A stretch of 64,000 nucleotides of DNA from Heloderma charlesbogerti. Taxonomy: Eukaryota; Chordata; Lepidosauria; Squamata; Helodermatidae. The first letter of the stretch is position 1; every line of letters begins with the position of its first letter. Under the pieces are notes generated by a model. That model did no database searches. It saw only the letters and a list, made by a program, of their open reading frames with translations, and was not told the origin of the DNA. Shown piece by piece: positions 31,845-41,263 of this stretch. The translations under genes and the position numbers were made by a program. The stretch covers positions 124,001 through 188,000 of the forward strand of contig JANEZZ010001845.1 in the NCBI GenBank assembly GCA_026122225.1, given 5' to 3'.

Positions 31845-32850
31845 ATTATTAATTAACTAATTAATTAATTATTAATTTCAATTCTATGCCACCCTATAGC
31901 CAAAGCTCCCTGGGCAGTTCACAAAAATTAAAAACACAAAGTGCAGCATAAAACAATATACAATATGAAAGCTTAAAACCACAAAATAACAGTACAACCA
32001 GAATAAAACCTATCAGCAATGCAGAGATTTCACATACAGATTTAAAATCCCAAAGCTAAAAGACTAGGAAGCTGAAATGCTAAAATACTGGGAGAATAAA
32101 CAGGTCTTTTCCTGGTTCCAGAAGGAGTACAATGTAGGAGCCAGGTGAACCCCTCTAGGGAGCTCATTCCACAGCTGGGGGGCCACAGCAGAAAAGGCCC
32201 TCTTCCTGGTAGCCTTTGGCAGGGGCTCATGGAAAAGGACCCCTGAAGATGATTTTAGGTCTGGGCAGGTACATATGGGAGGAGGTGATCCTTCAGGTAA
32301 CCTGGCCCCAAGCTGTTAAGGGCTTTGAATGTTAATGCCAGCACTTTGAATTAGGCCTGGAAATGGGCTGGCAACCAGTGCAGCTGGAAGATTACTGGCA
32401 TAATGTGATTTCATTGGCCAGTCCCTGTTAACAGTCTTGCTGCCCTATTTTGGACCAGCTGAAGTTTCCGGGCCGTTTGCAAAGGCAGCCCCACGTATAA
32501 GTTAACACACTGCAGTAATCCAGATGAGAAGTTATCAGAGCATGGAGAACTGTCGCTAGGCTCTCTCTGTCCAGATAAGGGTTTAGTTGGTGTACCAGCC
32601 TAACCTGATAAAAAGTGCTCCGTGCCACTGAATTCACCTGACAGTTCTGGGTCCAAAACCACCTCCAAACTACAAACCTGATCCTTTAGAGTGCAACCAC
32701 CTCCAGAACAGTTTGAACATCACCTAGCCTGGCAGACAAACCACCTGCTAACTACCTCCATCTTGTCTGGATTAAGTTTCAGTTTCTTGGCCCACATCCA
32801 GTCCATTACCATGCCCAGGCACTGATTCAGAACAGTGCCTGGGCACTGTA
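31845..32850 (-). pseudogene. L2-clade LINE fragment (RT C-terminal part and 3' UTR)
   Basis: Reading the minus strand from about 32,850, fragments of an L2 ORF2 appear in order: [84 protein letters not shown], then the 3' UTR ending in the CTGGGCAGTT text and TTAATTAA-rich DNA. The frame shifts several times and has stops, so it is dead. Compared with the copy at 43,175-44,638 it shows the same domain order, in the other orientation. Confidence 0.85.
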
Positions 32851-33029
32851 ATTATGAAGGACAAAGTAGGAGACACTTAATGAAATCCGTAAGCCCAACC
32901 CCTTATTCCCCTAATTTTAGCGAAGAACCCATAACCTTCTAAAACACAGTAACTAAGGGGGCAGCACAACTTCTCCCCCCCCCCAGTTCACTGGGAGCAA
33001 CAGGAGGGTGTTGTTTTATGTATTTGTTT

Positions 33030-33190
33030 GCTTGTTTATTAAATTTCTATAGTTTTCAACAGCTGAAACTCTCTGGCTGGTTAACAAAATAGAGGTAAAA
33101 GCATTATATATATCAGCACAAAACATTAAGAAGAAAGAAGAAGCTACAAAATAAAACTAAGTTAAAACCAACACCAGCACTGTAGTCTGA
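33030..33190 (-). repeat. L2-type LINE 3' UTR fragment (decayed)
   Basis: AATTTCTATAGTTTTCAACA, GAAACTCTCTGGCTGGTTAA and TACAAAATAAAACTAAG resemble decayed versions of the L2 3' UTR at 14,640 and 31,870. Weakly supported. Confidence 0.45.
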
Positions 33191-33202
33191 AAACCACAGC
33201 TT

Positions 33203-33259
33203 GGAAGGAAGGAAGGAAGGAAGGAAGGAAGGAAGGAAGGAAGGAAGGAAGGAAGGAAG
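33203..33259. repeat. (GGAA)n microsatellite
   Basis: About fourteen GGAA units. GGAA arrays can serve as ETS-factor binding platforms in other genomes, but nothing here shows such a role. Confidence 0.9.
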
Positions 33260-33442
33260 ACTCTTGCCCCTGCTTGCCGGATTCTTGAAGGTATCTAACT
33301 GGTCTATGTTAAAAGCAGCTGGATTAGATGGACTTGTGGGCTGATCCAGCAGTGGTGCAGCTAGGCACTTTTAGACCCTGCATTCAATGATCTAATGGGG
33401 TGGGATTGGATGGCTGTGTATATTACTTCCATTGTGAAGCCC

Positions 33443-34084
33443 AGAAACATAGGGGAGCCGCCTTCTACTGAGTCAGACTCTTGGTCCATCTAGGCCAGTG
33501 TTGCCAGCACTGACTGGTAGCAGTGGCTCTCCAGCGTTCCAGGCACTAGTTTTTCCTGCCCTACCCAGAGAAAGGGATGGGTAAAACCACCCCCGTCCTT
33601 GCCGCATGCCACTCGCTGGACACCCACCAGCTGCTCGGCCCTGCTCGCTGAGCAAAACTGTTGCATAAACGGGCCTCTTAATGGCTGACATGTATGTAAA
33701 ATTGGCTTTTACGGAAAAGGCTGAGCTGCAATTTTGCGCAGAATAGCAGCTTGGCAGAGCACCAGGGTCCACTGTGCTTGCCCAACTCAGCAGCATGCAC
33801 CGAGTCAGGCAAGCGCGGCGGTCCGCGGACTCCAGTCCAGCAGGCTGAGCTGGCTATTCATGGCCACCATTCTGTGCAAATCACAGTGTCTGAAATATTT
33901 ACACATGAGCTTTTCACACAAAATGGCAGCTTGAGGGGGGGAAAGCCGTGAGCTCTCACTGGGTGCCCATGGACCGCGCACCTGCTGGGGTTGGGCAGCC
34001 GATGGGAGTCCGGAGAGCAGCCCACAAGCAGGACATGGAGGAGTTTGCCCATCCCTACACTGAGCTACAGCCCCTCCCCAATGC
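33443..34084 (-). repeat. tRNA-derived SINE interrupted by a MITE, centre missing
   Basis: The 3' two-thirds lie at 33,443-33,571 (TCTTGGTCCATCTAGGCCAG, TTTTTCCTGCCCTACCCAGAG). The head end lies at 34,058-34,084 (CACTGAGCTACAGCCCCTCC). Compared with the 31,283 copy, about 50 bp holding the B box is absent between them, replaced by the MITE at 33,572-34,057. Confidence 0.7.
33572..34057. mobile_element. hAT-type foldback MITE, 486 bp, inside a SINE
   Basis: The left end is AAGGGATGGGTAAAACCACC and the right end is TTTGCCCATCCCTA. The interior shares AATGGCAGCTTG-like and GGTCCGCGGACTCCAGTCCA-like text with the 18,941 family. No matching TSD remains because the right flank of the target is missing. 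Noncoding. Confidence 0.65.
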
Positions 34085-35186
34085 ACAGCTAGCATTTCTT
34101 TTTTCCTCTTCCAACCACATTTCATGCTTTAAAATGGCTTCTACATTCCTGGTATGTTACAACAACAATAAGCACAGCACCATTTGTCAACCCCAAGTTA
34201 AAATCATTATCATCATCATCTGAGCATGAGTTGCTTTGCATTTAAACTCACTTAAATCATAGCATCATCATGGCTACAGGAATAAAATGGGAATTTGCTT
34301 CAGCTGCTGCCCTCATCACCTGCTGCTCTCTGAGTGGTCATTGGGTGGGGGGGTGAATTTTGGTTCCAAGGTGTAATCCTAGCTTCACCCCTGCCTGCTC
34401 TGTGATGTTACGGTGGAAAACCTTGTTTGTTTTGCTAAAGATCCTCATCATCAGACATCTTAAAAAGTGTGTGACAATTTTGGAACTGGGGCAGGTGCGT
34501 GCGCACAAATGCACACAGACACATACATGAGGCACAGATGCCGAGAGAGAGAGAACAAGTTTCATATCAGTCCAAGAGATGAGGCTTTCTCAGGGTTTGC
34601 AAGCAGGGCTTCCCTTGCCCATGGAAAACAAGAGGAAACTCGCAAGTTATAATTTGAGGGGCTATAAAAGGGAAGCAAAAGGGTTTTGCCTTCCCACCCA
34701 TTTTCAAATGGGAGTGCATCATGAGTCACAGGCGTAGGTGGGTCGGACTCGGGCTGCCTCCGAGTCTCTTGCAGAAAGGGAGCACATTCAGAACAGTTAT
34801 ATAATGACAATCCCATCCGTCCCCACGGGAACCCAGGCATCCGGCTCACCTCCCTCTTTCGATTCATATTGAGTGGGAATCGTGATCGCTTTCTTTCCTC
34901 TTTCCAGAAAGAATATAGAGAAGGTCTTTTTGAAACATAACCAGTGGAGCTCTCGAAAGTCAATACTGTGCTAATGAAACCAAGAGCACATCTCTTTCAA
35001 AAGGCATTGCAGAGAGCTGGCAAGATATAACACTTCCTTCTCTGCAATGTTCGAAAATGTTTGGTCAGGATCCAAATAACTACACAGTTTTGTGTGTGTT
35101 TGACAATCCTTCCACTTGTCCATAGGCCACAACATTTGGGGATGAAACTAGACAAGGAGGAGGGAGAAAGATAAGCAGATCTCCTT

Positions 35187-35227
<41 letters not shown>

Positions 35228-35796
35228 AAACATGGTAAATATAGCCATGGGGGAGGGATTTGGACTGGGTCCACTGAGCTAGACAATGGGGTTAATTCAT
35301 CCCCCTGTACATTTTTCCAATTGGAATTCCCCCTAGCTGATGTATGTCCCATGGGAAAGGGAGGGGGGAATAGCACACATGTCCCTGTATGTTTCTACCC
35401 GCAGGACAAATAGGAGCTGAAAAGGGAGCAATTCAGATGATCAGGAAAACAGCTCAAGAGGAAAGTTTGTTTGGGGTATTTTTTGCGTGTGTTAAACCTT
35501 TCTCCTGGTAAAAGCAATGGCAGACACAACTCTAAGCCAAAAAAAGAGAGTTGAAACTTCATAAGGTGCTGAAAAAATAATGAGAAGTATCCAATGTTAA
35601 TCTCACTTAGGTCCCATTCATCATTACAATAGGTCTGCTCCAAGTAGGACTAACATTGGATACAACCCACAATTGTTTATTTCAAAAAACTCTTAAATTG
35701 TCTATTTGTATGTTTCGAGTCTGTTTCGAGTCTGACGATTCCTCATCAAAGACAGCTAGAAAAAACAAAATCAGAAAGCATAATTGTACCAGTCTA
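34085..35796. other. Stretch without gene; (TG)n microsatellite
   Basis: A (TG)n run of about sixteen units lies at 35,192-35,224, and open frames on both strands around it are artefacts. A 133-residue minus frame at 34,562-34,963 has no known domain. Nothing else identified. Confidence 0.4.
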
Positions 35797-36998
35797 CGAA
35801 CCGAGAACTACCGGAAGTACAAGCTGGGTTTCGAAGAGGCAGAGGAACTAGAGATCAAATCGCCAACATTCGCTGCATCATGGAGAAAGCAAGAGAATTC
35901 CAGAAAAACGTCTATTTCTGCTTCATTGACTATGCTAAAGCCTTTGATGGTGTGGATCACAACAAACTGTGGCAAATTCTTAAAGTGATGGGAGTACCAG
36001 ACCACCTTACCTGTCTCCTGAGAAACCTGTACGAGGGTCAAGAAGCAACAGTAAGAACCGGACATGGAACAACCGACTGGTTCAAAATTGGGAAAGGGGT
36101 ACGACAAGGCTGCATATTGTCACCCTGCTTATTTAACTTCTATGCAGAGTACATCATGAGAAACGCTGGGTTGGATGAATCAGAGGTCGGAATTAAGATT
36201 GCTGGGAGAATTATCAACAACCTCCGATATGCAGACGATACCACCCTAATGGCAGAAAGCGAAGAGGATCTCAAGAGCCTCTTGTTGAGGGTGAAAGAGG
36301 AGAGTGCAAAAGCTGGTTTGAAACTCAACATTAAAAAAATGAAGATCATGGCATCTGGCCCTATCACTTCCTGGCATATAGAAGGGGAAGAAATGGAAGC
36401 AGTGACAGATTTTATTTTCTTGGGCTCCAAGATCACCGCAGACGGTGACTGTAGCCATGAAATTAAAAGACGCTTGCTCCTTGGGAGGAAAGCTATGGCA
36501 AACCTAGACAGCATAGTAAGAAGCAGAGACATCACCTTGCCGACAAAGGTCCGTCTAATCAAAGCTATGGTTTTCCCAGTAGTAATGTATGGCTGTGAGA
36601 GCTGGACTATAAGGAAGGCTGAGCGCCGAAGAATCGATGCTTTCGAACTGTGGTGCTGGAGAAGACTCTTACGAGTCCCCTGGACTGCAAGGAGGTCAAA
36701 TCAGTCCATCCTAAAGGAAATCAACCCTGAGTGCTCATTGGAAGGACAGATGCTGAAGCTGAAGCTGAAATATTTTGGCCACCTAATGCGAAGAGAAAAC
36801 TCTCTGGAAAAGACCCTGGTGCTGGGAAAGACTGAAGGCAAAAGGAGAAGGGGACGGCAGAGGATGAGATGGCTAGATAGCATCACCGATGCAATGAATA
36901 TGAACCTGAGCACACTCCGGGAGAGTGCGCAGGACAGGAAGGCCTGGCGTGCTATGGTCCATGGGGTCACGAAGAGTCGGACACGACTGAACGACTGA
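35784..36998 (+). CDS. Truncated BovB reverse transcriptase frame, 404 codons
   Basis: This is the C-terminal portion of the BovB ORF. The first five or so codons derive from flanking DNA; from NRELPEVQAGFRRGRG on, the frame follows the 1,047-residue ORF to VTKSRTRLND. Motif A FIDYAKAFD, motif B KGVRQGCILSP and motif C YADD are intact. By eye about 16 residues differ over about 400, so the copies are roughly 96 percent identical in protein. It has no endonuclease domain and no evident promoter, so it cannot move autonomously and is best regarded as a nonfunctional remnant. The open frame implies a young age. Conservation of the frame is not evidence of host use. Confidence 0.85.
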   Translation: MYQSTNRELPEVQAGFRRGRGTRDQIANIRCIMEKAREFQKNVYFCFIDYAKAFDGVDHNKLWQILKVMGVPDHLTCLLRNLYEGQEATVRTGHGTTDWFKIGKGVRQGCILSPCLFNFYAEYIMRNAGLDESEVGIKIAGRIINNLRYADDTTLMAESEEDLKSLLLRVKEESAKAGLKLNIKKMKIMASGPITSWHIEGEEMEAVTDFIFLGSKITADGDCSHEIKRRLLLGRKAMANLDSIVRSRDITLPTKVRLIKAMVFPVVMYGCESWTIRKAERRRIDAFELWCWRRLLRVPWTARRSNQSILKEINPECSLEGQMLKLKLKYFGHLMRRENSLEKTLVLGKTEGKRRRGRQRMRWLDSITDAMNMNLSTLRESAQDRKAWRAMVHGVTKSRTRLND

Positions 36999-37019
36999 AC
37001 AACAACAACAACAACAACC
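35797..37019 (+). mobile_element. BovB, 5'-truncated (about 1.2 kb), RT frame still open
   Basis: Homology to the full-length BovB starts at about 35,797 (codons for NRELPEVQ) and ends with the (AAC)n tail at 37,019. The endonuclease and the N-terminal part of the RT are missing, as expected from incomplete reverse transcription. I found no clear TSD: the left flank AGCATAATTGT only loosely resembles the right flank CCATAAAATGT. Confidence 0.88.
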
Positions 37020-37064
37020 ATAAAATGTGGGACCATTAGGTTGGCATGTAGGGAATATTATTTA

Positions 37065-37573
37065 CCGGGATGTGCAAACACACCCCAGCTTGGGTTCTCT
37101 GGGCACCTGTTGAAGCACTGCCCCCGCTCCCCCCACCAGACCTGCACTCAAGCCCCCATGAGCTCAGCGAGTCACCCACACTCACTCCAGGCCTGTCCGG
37201 CGAGCACCCTCCATTTTGCCACTTAAAAAAAAACAAACGGAAAAAAGGAGGTTAAAATTCGCATTTTTTAATATGTGCAGTTTGGGGCTGGGAAAGCTTA
37301 ATATGCACAATATTTGAGGCATCAAAAATTGTGCATATTAAGCTTTCCAGGCCCCAAACTGTGCGTATTTAAATATGTGCATTTTTCAAGCTCCCCTTTT
37401 TCCATAAAAACAGAGGCAGCAAAATGGCGGGCACCAAGTCGCTGGACAGGCCACGGTGAACCTGGGACGGCATGCGCAGGCACGAGCAAGGGCAGCGGCT
37501 CAGCAAGCATGGTCTGGGGGTTGTGGGGGGGCCATGGACTCCTGGAACCAGTTGGGCATCCATGACATCCCTA
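37065..37573. mobile_element. hAT-type foldback MITE, 509 bp
   Basis: It starts CCGGGATGTGCAAACACACC and ends CATGACATCCCTA. Flanks ATTATTTA and ATTATCTC agree at 6 of 8. Its centre is a strong inverted repeat at about 37,271-37,370: TGTGCAGTTTGGGGCTGGGA with AAGCTTAATATGCACAAT pairs with ATTGTGCATATTAAGCTT and TCCAGGCCCCAAACTGTGCG. Noncoding. Confidence 0.75.
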
Positions 37574-37917
37574 ATTATCTCCATATATTGAACAAACAAA
37601 GGACACTGACATGGTTAACAGAAAGGAAAATGTCTGGATCTACAGTGTCAGAACTCTTAATCCATATGGCCTTGACCTGGAAGACAATTCATGAGCTTTG
37701 TACCACTCAAACTTCAGTGTTGTTTTTGTTTTCCTCTTAGGAATTTTCATTTCCCAGTGTTCCAAACTGCCACTCTTGGTATCCATTCAATATTGTGGCT
37801 ACATGAAGGCAGGAGCTGAAACCTTTAGCACTAAATATATTTTGAAATTACTCTGTTGTTAGTCTATCTTTCTGAAAATGAGAGTGGGTGGGGTTAAGTG
37901 GCACAATACATCCAAAT

Positions 37918-38333
37918 CATGGATGTTGGAGAAATCTGCAGTGGAATCAAATGAGTTTGCATTGCTATGACTCTAATCAGCAGATTCCACAGTTGACCAG
38001 CTTTTCCTGTGTCACACAGATTCCAGACTTGTGGGCCATTTTTTTTTAACTTTCCAGAATTTATGTGCATTTAGTCATAGAAAAATTTGTAAAAGAATTC
38101 TTAAAAAAAAAAAAACATCCACTGGCTAAAAATGTGCATTTCCCCCATAAGCTAAAGCATGAAAAATGTGCATTTGGAGGGATTTGCACATTTTCACAAG
38201 TGCAAATTAGTGCAAATTTGGGAAATTGGGGGAAAAAAACCAATTCCGTCAATGAGTGGGCGATGGAGCAAAAGGCACCTGACAGTCTGGGGAATGCAGA
38301 CGGAACAGGTTTAACTAAATCTATACATCTCTA
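37918..38333. mobile_element. hAT-type MITE, 416 bp, with 8-bp TSD
   Basis: It begins CATGGATGTTGGAGAAATCT and ends CTATACATCTCTA. Flanks ATCCAAAT and CTCCAAAT match at 7 of 8. The interior (GAATCAAATGAGTTTGCAT, TGTGCATTTCCCCCATAAGC, GCATGAAAAATGTGCATTTG) defines a family with copies at 40,690 and 60,002. Noncoding. Confidence 0.75.
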
Positions 38334-39604
38334 CTCCAAATGCAGCTGCTTTCCCAACATTTTGTCATTTCCACTGTGATACTTCTTCCTCCCACTGTGA
38401 GCCCAGACAATCAAGGATCACATGGTGACTGTGATGATGAGGCAATGCCAAATAGCCAATCAGATCTGGCTTCAGGATGTGTCACTGAGTGGACACATGT
38501 CAGGTATTCAGGGAGGGTGGGAAAGAGAATGCAGCTGTATTGTGGCCACTGCCAAGATCTTCTTCTTGGGGACAGAAGGGTGAAATCTCACCTCTGCTTG
38601 TTTCCCCACCCCCATTGCCAAAAATGGGATGGGACTTCTTTTTACCTAACAGAATCCTAGCAGAAACTCCCAGCTGAACAGGGTTTTGTTGCAGGATAAC
38701 CACATATTCAGCAATGCAATTGTAGTATAGTGAAGCCCTTGAAGGAGATCTTGAAATGTCTCAAAGGGAGATGCAAGATCACGGCAGAGGCAGAGCTGCA
38801 TGAGAGAACACAGACGGAAAGGGAAGGCATGCCGTGGGCATTTGCAAACAACAATCACACACCACAAGTCCCTGCCAGGGGATGGGAGTGGCCACTGGAG
38901 ACTTTCATGTCAAGGACCCAAGATTGGATTGGAAACTGCCAGCCCCAGATTGTCGAGATCTGGAAAGGAACCTCAAAAAGAAGACAACCTTGGGAAATGC
39001 ACCCAGACACCAATGCATATGTCAGAAGCGCACCCGGCCGGAGGAAAGGAAAACACTCGAGGCAGGAGGTGAGAGAGAGGCCTGGGGAATGCACAGCAAA
39101 TCAGCTCCTCAACATCAGATGGTTGTATAGGGACAGGCAGCTTCTGGCGGGGAGACCTAGTGGAAAGACCAAGGCTGTAATTGGAATTGGCATGCCATGT
39201 CCTGGATGTGCTGTTCTGGAATGGGGATGCCTCGGCACCCGAAGTTCAGGCTTTCTCAGAGAGAAGCTCCTCCCAGTTCCAGAACCATGCCATCGGACGC
39301 CGTGTCCAGAGAGCTATTCATGGTTTGCAAGTGCCCTGAATCCTCTGCCACCCCTCTAGCCACTCTAAGTACACTTGGATATACTCCCTGCAGCTGTAAC
39401 ACTCCCAGGGCTTCATGCCTGCTACGTCTGTCTTGTTGAAGCTCTTGAGAGGCTGCCAAGAACCAAAAGCTCTTCCCCTTCCCCAGGAGGGTCCCACCAG
39501 TGACACAATCCTGCCAAGCTGCATTGTTACTCCTTTTCCACAATCCGCCCATGAATTCTTTATAAGTGCATTTTAGACTTATTCATAATTCATGAATAAT
39601 TTTT
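38334..39604. other. Stretch without a recognisable gene or repeat
   Basis: Apart from one 209-codon frame described separately, no feature is recognisable. The part from about 38,720 to 39,560 lacks the usual MITE and LINE words and is less AT-rich than its surroundings. Confidence 0.4.
38730..39359 (+). CDS. Unassigned 209-codon open frame (doubtful)
   Basis: I do not recognise the product. The frame starts MKPLKEILKCLKGRCK and ends in SALNPLPPL. It has no known motif, signal peptide or transmembrane segment. Overlapping frames on both strands (for example 38,800-39,130 plus and 38,855-39,094 minus) suggest simple avoidance of stops in a GC-richer region. It could be an exon of a lncRNA, part of an unknown retroelement, or chance. 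It is listed only because it is the longest frame outside identified repeats. Confidence 0.12.
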   Translation: MKPLKEILKCLKGRCKITAEAELHERTQTEREGMPWAFANNNHTPQVPARGWEWPLETFMSRTQDWIGNCQPQIVEIWKGTSKRRQPWEMHPDTNAYVRSAPGRRKGKHSRQEVRERPGECTANQLLNIRWLYRDRQLLAGRPSGKTKAVIGIGMPCPGCAVLEWGCLGTRSSGFLREKLLPVPEPCHRTPCPESYSWFASALNPLPPL

Positions 39605-39902
39605 TGCTACCACAGGACGTAGTGATGGCCACCAATTTGGATGGCTTTAAAAGGGGGTTAGACAAATTCCTGGAGGAAAAGGCTATCGGTGGCTACTAGT
39701 CCTGATGGCTGTGTGCTACCTCCAGTACCAGTGTCAGTGAGCCTATGTACACCAGTTGCTGGGGAACATGGGTGGGAGGGTGCTGTTGTGCTCATGCCCT
39801 GCTTGTGGGTTCCTGGTTGACAGCTCATTAGCCAGTGCGTGAACAGAATGCTGGTCTGGATGGACCCTTGGTCTGATCCAGCAGGGCTCTTCTTATGTTC
39901 TT
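39605..39902 (+). repeat. CR1-group (L3-like) LINE 3' end
   Basis: After a short piece of C-terminal coding sequence (VVMATNLDGFKRGLDKFLEE in its proper frame) comes the 3' UTR with GCTACTAGTCCTGATGGCTG, CACCAGTTGCTGGGGAACAT and CCTTGGTCTGATCCAGCAGG, ending TCTTCTTATGTTC. It is the same family as 25,595/29,011, 53,295 and 61,427. Dead fragment. Confidence 0.85.
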
Positions 39903-40009
39903 AAATTCAGAGATGCCCCACAAGAACTAAGTAATGGCTGTGCATTATTGGCACTCATACATACAGAGAGAGAGAGAGAGAACAGAGAGGGCACCTGCCC
40001 CTCTTAGCC

Positions 40010-40220
40010 ATATGCAGAGAGCCACTGGGCAGTCTGTGGGCACCTGGACAGTGGGCACCCAATCCCTCACCAAGCTGCCATTTTGCATAAAATTGACAGC
40101 TTGTCCTTTTTTTGTAAATCCCTATTTATGCAAACGGTGGCTGTAAAGTGGTCATGTGCACAAGATTACCAGCAGAAATGGTCCATTATGCCTGTAATCT
40201 GGCATAAATGGCCATTTTTA
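40010..40220. repeat. hAT-type foldback MITE fragment
   Basis: CCCAATCCCTCACCAAGCTG, CATTTTGCATAAAATTGACA and GGTCCATTATGCCTGTAATC match the interior of the 18,941 element in order. Termini were not found, so it is a partial copy. Confidence 0.6.
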
Positions 40221-40689
40221 TGCTGCCCCTTTCTTTGGGAGAAGTGGAAATAACTAGGTGTTACTGGAGGAGCAAGGCAACTTTCCCATGCTGTGATACA
40301 TGAGACAGTTCCCCAGCCATGCTGCTGTAATTTTGGTTGGCAAAGCTAACAACACATTACCAGCTTCAACTGAGCCAGGAGCCTCCTCCTAAGAGCAAGC
40401 AAGTGCTACGTTCTGTTCTTCCAAATACATCGCAATGAGTCCCTTCCTCTTCCTTAGGGGACCACTCACTTCTAGCAGGTGCATTTCTGGTATGCCACCC
40501 TAAAACCAACAACACAAGGATTGAAATGTCTTTGCTAAACATCCCCAGACAGTGTTTCTGGGCCCACTGCCTTCCACTAATGTGAGTCGGTTCTAAAGAA
40601 ACTCAGGCAGTTTGAGAGCTTTGCACTAACAAAACTGAACCAATAATGCTAATTTCGGTTCCCGGACACATTTCAAAAAAAGGAGCCTG
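40221..40689. other. Stretch without recognisable gene or repeat
   Basis: No feature seen. Confidence 0.4.
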
Positions 40690-40900
40690 TTTGTGTGGAT
40701 GGAGATTAAGGATCCCAGCACAATCTGCACTGGATTCAAATGACTTTGGATCTGAATGAATCTGACCTGCGGATTGCAGTGGGCCAGCTTTTTCTGAGTT
40801 GTGAGGATTCTGCAGATCACTTTTTTATTTGGGGGCAGGGGATTTGTGCAAACTTGCACTAATGAAAGAAATTGAATTGAAATGGGCCAAACTCACCTTG
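40690..40900. repeat. MITE fragment (37,918 family)
   Basis: TCTGCACTGGATTCAAATGA, TGAATCTGACCTGCGGATTG and GATTTGTGCAAACTTGCACT resemble parts of the elements at 37,918 and 60,002, without clear termini. Confidence 0.4.
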
Positions 40901-41263
40901 CTCATGTCTGGATATAAATCTTGGGAGCTTCTGATGCTCAAAGAAACAGCAAGCAATACAAGGCCCTGAGCTCCTCTTTGGTCCAGATCAAAATCTGATC
41001 TGGATAAGAATTTCTGGTTCCCTTCATGTGCTGCGTATAGTTTCCCAAGGTCCACCAAGGCCTGTACAGCTGGGGCCAGGGGCCGGCTCGAGAGGGGTGG
41101 GGACAGACCTCTCTCCTTTTCACTCTTACTGCTGCCAAGGCCAGCTCTAGTAAAGTGCAATTTAAAGAGGGGAGGGGAGGGAGTTTGGGGATAGGGATGT
41201 GCAAATCAGCAAAACTCAAGCACACCAAAGTTCTCTGAATTCTCTCTCAAAGCTTGTTCCAAC

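Noticed and set aside
35797..37019. A TSD for the truncated BovB
   Set aside because: The best flanking match (GCATAATTGT against CCATAAAATGT) is too imperfect to separate from chance.
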